Assembly: GCA_050433985.1 (NCBI GenBank)
Contig: JBNPWE010000005.1
Span: forward strand, 62,001 to 126,000
Reading direction: 5' to 3'
Source of the DNA: JACIYW01 sp014359745
GTDB taxonomy: Bacteria; Pseudomonadota; Alphaproteobacteria; Rhodobacterales; Rhodobacteraceae
Length of the DNA stretch: 64,000 nucleotides
Shown here: one piece after another, positions 61,471 through 64,000 of the stretch
Layout: each line of letters opens with the position of its first letter
Numbering within the stretch: position 1 is the first letter of the stretch
Translations under genes and position numbers: made by a program
Notes under the pieces: generated by a model
Seen by the model: the letters and a program-made list of their open reading frames with translations, nothing else
What the model was told of the DNA's origin: nothing
The model's database searches: none

Positions 61471-61612
61471 TTCGCCATTATGGCCGGTCGGCCAATTGTC
61501 TTCACGATAAATTCATCGCATGTAGGGGCGGATAGGCCAGTTCGCGGTTGCGATCCGGGTGGCAGGGGGTAGGCATCGGCACAGCCCCACACCGCTCGAT
61601 CACCAGATAGGA

Positions 61613-62584
61613 ATGTTACAAGTGGATACGTTACGACTGCCGTTTTCAGACCCGGATCAGACGCTGGATTGCCAGCCGCGCGCCGATGTGGGCCTGCGCG
61701 ATCTGGAAACGCTGTGGTTCAATACCGGCACGCTGTGCAACATCGAATGTGTGAACTGCTATATCTATTCCAGCCCGACCAATGACAGCCTGGTCTACCT
61801 GACGCCGGCCGATATCACCCCGATCCTCGATGAGATACCGCAGCTTGGCTATGCCACCCGCGAAATCGCCTTCACCGGGGGGGAGCCGTTCATGAACCCC
61901 GACATGGCCGCGATGGCCGATCTGTGCCTTGCGCGCGGCTACAAGGTGCTGATCCTGACCAATGCCATGCAGCCCATGCAGCGCCCGCGCGTCAAACAGG
62001 CGCTTTTGCGGATGCGCGCGGCCCATGGCGACCGGCTGCACCTGCGCATCAGCATCGACCATCATTCGCCCCGCCTGCATGACGAGGAACGCGGCGCGGG
62101 CAGCTTTGCGCGCACCCTTGACGGGCTGCGCTGGCTGGTGGCCAACGGCTTTGCCCTCTCGCTGGCCGGGCGCACCCGCTGGGATGATGACATGGCCGCG
62201 CTGCGCGCCGGTTACGCGCGCCTCTTTGCCGAACAGGGCATCCCGCTCGATGCGCAAAACCCCGCCGATCTGGTGCTCTTTCCCGAAATGGACGCCGCCG
62301 CCCCGGTGCCCGAAATCACCACGGCCTGCTGGGATATCCTGGGCGTCGCCCCCGCCGCGATGATGTGCGCATCCAGCCGCATGGTGGTGCGCAACAAGGG
62401 GGCTGACCATGTGTCGGTGCTGCCCTGCACGCTGCTTCCCAATGATCGCGGGTTCGAGATGGGCGCAACACTGGCCGGGGCTGCGGTGGCGGACGGCGGC
62501 AATTTCCGCGCGGGCCGCGTCAAGCTGAACCACCCCCATTGCGCGAAATTCTGCGTGCTGGGCGGCGGCTCTTGCACCGGCTAG
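61613..62584 (+). CDS. Radical SAM protein with C-terminal cysteine cluster, function unknown
   Basis: Radical SAM enzyme of 323 residues. Cys42, Cys46 and Cys49 form the CX3CX2C cluster in TLCNIECVNCYIYSS, and IAFTGGEPFMNPDM is the GGE motif for SAM. LHLRISIDHHSPRLHDEER is the barrel strand found in MoaA/SPASM relatives. Extra cysteines lie at TTACWDIL, MMCASS, LPCTLLP and the C-terminal Cys310, Cys314, Cys321 (HCAKFCVLGGGSC), suggesting an auxiliary cluster. No peptide substrate or partner gene is adjacent. The start may be ATG 61613 or GTG 61622; the AGGA at 61608-61612 fits GTG better. Confidence 0.82.
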   Translation: MLQVDTLRLPFSDPDQTLDCQPRADVGLRDLETLWFNTGTLCNIECVNCYIYSSPTNDSLVYLTPADITPILDEIPQLGYATREIAFTGGEPFMNPDMAAMADLCLARGYKVLILTNAMQPMQRPRVKQALLRMRAAHGDRLHLRISIDHHSPRLHDEERGAGSFARTLDGLRWLVANGFALSLAGRTRWDDDMAALRAGYARLFAEQGIPLDAQNPADLVLFPEMDAAAPVPEITTACWDILGVAPAAMMCASSRMVVRNKGADHVSVLPCTLLPNDRGFEMGATLAGAAVADGGNFRAGRVKLNHPHCAKFCVLGGGSCTG

Positions 62585-62609
62585 CGCCCCCCCGAACCTG
62601 CCCCCCATG

Positions 62610-62665
62610 CTTTCATCTTGGCCTAAATACTCAACTTCGCTCGGGGCCCGCGCCCGCCCCCTGGC
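62610..62665 (-). repeat. GAGTATTT intergenic element, copy G (short)
   Basis: Core AAATACTC at 62625-62632 with TTTCATCTTGGCCT before it, matching copies A and E. The GC arm (CCCGCGCCCGCCCCC) is present but diverged. It is the only copy not lying downstream of a gene in the usual orientation: it follows the plus-strand radical SAM gene but reads on the minus strand. Confidence 0.75.
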
Positions 62666-62670
62666 GTGCG

Positions 62671-62735
62671 CAGAACCGTGCCGCAGAACCGTGCCGCAGA
62701 ACCGTGCCGCAGAACCGTGCCGCAGAACCTTGCCG
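62671..62735. repeat. 13-bp tandem repeat, five copies, upstream of murB
   Basis: CAGAACCGTGCCG at 62671, 62684, 62697 and 62710 (perfect) and CAGAACCTTGCCG at 62723 (one mismatch), ending 29 bp before the murB ATG. The region would lie in the murB leader if the promoter is upstream of it. Confidence 0.95.
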
Positions 62736-62764
62736 CCACCGCCCGCGCGCGGTAGCAACAGGAT

Positions 62765-63709
62765 ATGACCGATTTTCCCACCCCCCGCGGCACCCTTACC
62801 CCGAACCGCCCGCTGGCCGATATCACCTGGCTGCGCGTCGGCGGCCCGGCGGATCTGCTGTTCCAGCCCGCCGATACGGCCGATCTGGCGGCGTTTCTGG
62901 CCGCCCTTGCCCCCGATGTCGCGGTGTTTGCCATGGGGGTCGGATCGAACCTGATCGTGCGCGATGGCGGCATCCGCGGCGTGGTGATCCGGCTGGGCCG
63001 GGGGTTCAACACCATCACCGTCAAGGGCGATCTGATTACCGCCGGGGCGGCGGCCCTTGATGCGCATGTGGCGCGCCGCGCCGCCGAGGCGGGGCGCGAT
63101 CTGACCTTCCTGCGCACCATCCCCGGCGCCATCGGCGGTGCGGTGCGCATGAACGCGGGCTGTTACGGGCGCTATGTGGCCGATCATCTGGTGTCGGTGC
63201 GGGTGGTGCTGCGGTCGGGCGAGGTGACGGACCTGGGGGCAGGCGCGCTCAACCTTGGCTACCGGCACAGCGACCTGCCAAAGGGCGCCGTGATCATCGC
63301 GGCTACCTTTCGCGCGGCACCGGGCGATCCGGCGGCGCTGGCATCGGTGATGGCGGATCAGATCGCCAGACGCGACGCGACCCAACCCACCAGAGACCGC
63401 AGCGCCGGATCCACCTTCCGCAACCCCGCCGGATATTCCTCCACGGGCCGGGCCGATGACGTGCATGACCTCAAGGCCTGGAAGCTGATCACCGACGCCG
63501 ACATGAAGGGCGCGCGCCGGGGCGGGGCGCAGATGTCGGAAATGCACGCCAACTTTCTGATCAACACCGGCACCGCCACGGCCGCCGATCTGGAAGGATT
63601 GGGCGAAGAGGTGCGAAAAAGAGTTTTGCAGCAGGCCGGAATAGCGTTAGAGTGGGAAATCATGCGGGTGGGCGAACCGATCACGCAAACCGCCCCCGCG
63701 GAAGACTGA
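62765..63709 (+). CDS. murB: UDP-N-acetylenolpyruvoylglucosamine reductase
   Basis: FAD- and NADPH-dependent reductase that forms UDP-MurNAc. The 314 residues have ITWLRVGGPADLLFQPADTA, the FAD region VFAMGVGSNLIVRDGGIRGV, TIPGAIGGAVRMNAGCYGRY, the catalytic Ser in RSAGSTFRNPAGY, and the late SEMHANFLINTGTATAADLE. It belongs to the type lacking the type I insertion. It is separated from murC by about 19.6 kb but is followed by ddl as usual. AACAGG precedes the ATG weakly. Confidence 0.96.
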   Translation: MTDFPTPRGTLTPNRPLADITWLRVGGPADLLFQPADTADLAAFLAALAPDVAVFAMGVGSNLIVRDGGIRGVVIRLGRGFNTITVKGDLITAGAAALDAHVARRAAEAGRDLTFLRTIPGAIGGAVRMNAGCYGRYVADHLVSVRVVLRSGEVTDLGAGALNLGYRHSDLPKGAVIIAATFRAAPGDPAALASVMADQIARRDATQPTRDRSAGSTFRNPAGYSSTGRADDVHDLKAWKLITDADMKGARRGGAQMSEMHANFLINTGTATAADLEGLGEEVRKRVLQQAGIALEWEIMRVGEPITQTAPAED

Positions 63710-63721
63710 CGAACCAATGAT

Positions 63722-63794
63722 AACAGGGCCGCAATGGCCCTGAAAACGGGGCCGCAATGCGCCCCAAACAACGGGGCCGAAATGTGCCCCAAAC
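63722..63794. repeat. Imperfect 23-25-bp tandem repeat, three copies, upstream of ddl
   Basis: AACGGGGCCGCAATGCGCCC-type units at 63722-63744, 63745-63769 and 63770-63794. Each has GGGGC...GCCCC arms able to form a small hairpin and a central AATG. It fills the murB-ddl gap. Confidence 0.85.
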
Positions 63795-63808
63795 AAAAAG
63801 TGGCGGGT

Positions 63809-64000
63809 ATGTCGAGCAGGACACCCCCGAAAGTCGCGGTCCTTATGGGCGGCCCCTCGGCTGAACGCGAGGTGTCGCTGTCATCGGGGCGCGAGTGCGC
63901 AACAGCGCTTCGGGACGCGGGCTATGAGGTGGTTGAAATTGACGCGGGCACCGATCTGCCCGCGCAGCTTGCGTCCGTGCGCCCCGATGTTGCCTTCAAC
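63809..64000 (+). CDS. ddl: D-alanine--D-alanine ligase, N-terminal part (runs off the right edge)
   Basis: Joins two D-Ala for the pentapeptide. Only the first 64 codons are in the window. KVAVLMGGPSAEREVSLSSG is the defining N-terminal motif of Ddl, followed by ECATALRDAGYEVVEIDAG. ATG 63809 is preferred; an in-frame ATG at 63782 inside the tandem repeat would add nine residues. It lies 99 bp after murB, and ftsQ-ftsA-ftsZ would be expected to follow outside the window. Confidence 0.92.
   Translation, partial: MSSRTPPKVAVLMGGPSAEREVSLSSGRECATALRDAGYEVVEIDAGTDLPAQLASVRPDVAFN

Noticed and set aside
62671..62735. Possible CRISPR array
   Set aside because: The 13-bp units are directly tandem without spacers and no cas gene is present.

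Overview
The window is 64 kb of high-GC DNA whose gene content points to an alphaproteobacterium of the order Rhodobacterales. The indications are the DUF6477/DUF6456 pair, a TRAP transporter, an MttB homologue with a methyl-THF:corrinoid methyltransferase and 'virulence factor' protein, a trpGDC-moaC-moeA-lexA run, PdhB with its own lipoyl domain, and alphaproteobacterial SOS boxes (GTTC-N7-GTTC). The assignment rests on gene families only. No rRNA, tRNA, CRISPR array or intact mobile element was seen.

Layout. 1-5 kb: the end of an acyl-CoA dehydrogenase, then an adh-dctQ-dctM-dctP operon. 5-9 kb: a Fic-family remnant beside a large SWIM/SNF2 helicase. 9-15.3 kb: guaA, a FadL-like porin, an MttB-like methyltransferase, and the divergent DUF6477/DUF6456 genes. 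15.3-16.2 kb: a graveyard of a plasmid-type ParB-like gene and an IS256-family transposase. 16.2-25 kb: a second alcohol dehydrogenase, a MobA-like nucleotidyltransferase, a second FadL-like protein, an EamA transporter divergent from a 45-codon membrane micro-ORF, a cyclopropane synthase, a TehA/SLAC1 protein and guaB. 25-29.6 kb: a minus-strand run of virulence-factor protein, methyl-THF methyltransferase, alr, mlaE, mlaF and a PqiA-like gene. 29.7-32 kb: ppx, rlmE and trmO. 32-37 kb: lexA, and a translationally coupled trpG-trpD-trpC-moaC-moeA operon. 37-43 kb: a periplasmic polysaccharide-deacetylase-like protein and ftsW-murG-murC. 43-62.6 kb: aidB, ftsB, pdhABC, phhB, FemAB-like, GDPD and RidA genes, a type I secretion ABC/HlyD pair, mlaA-mlaC, a bifunctional PBP, glnK-amtB and a radical SAM gene. 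The wall cluster then resumes with murB and the start of ddl, so murC and murB lie about 19.6 kb apart.

The most striking signals are regulatory and repetitive. (1) The EamA/micro-ORF intergenic region carries two SOS boxes in opposite orientations, one facing each gene. The micro-ORF encodes a basic, single-TM peptide, has a strong ribosome binding site and ends at a textbook terminator, so it is a candidate SOS-induced membrane micropeptide. lexA itself carries three GTTC repeats at 11-bp intervals. (2) A dispersed intergenic element of up to about 140 bp, centred on GAGTATTT, occurs seven times. In six cases it sits just downstream of a stop codon in the same orientation relative to that gene. 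(3) Short tandem repeats of 13-25 bp lie at or before the starts of several genes, including one that gives murG four in-frame start codons.
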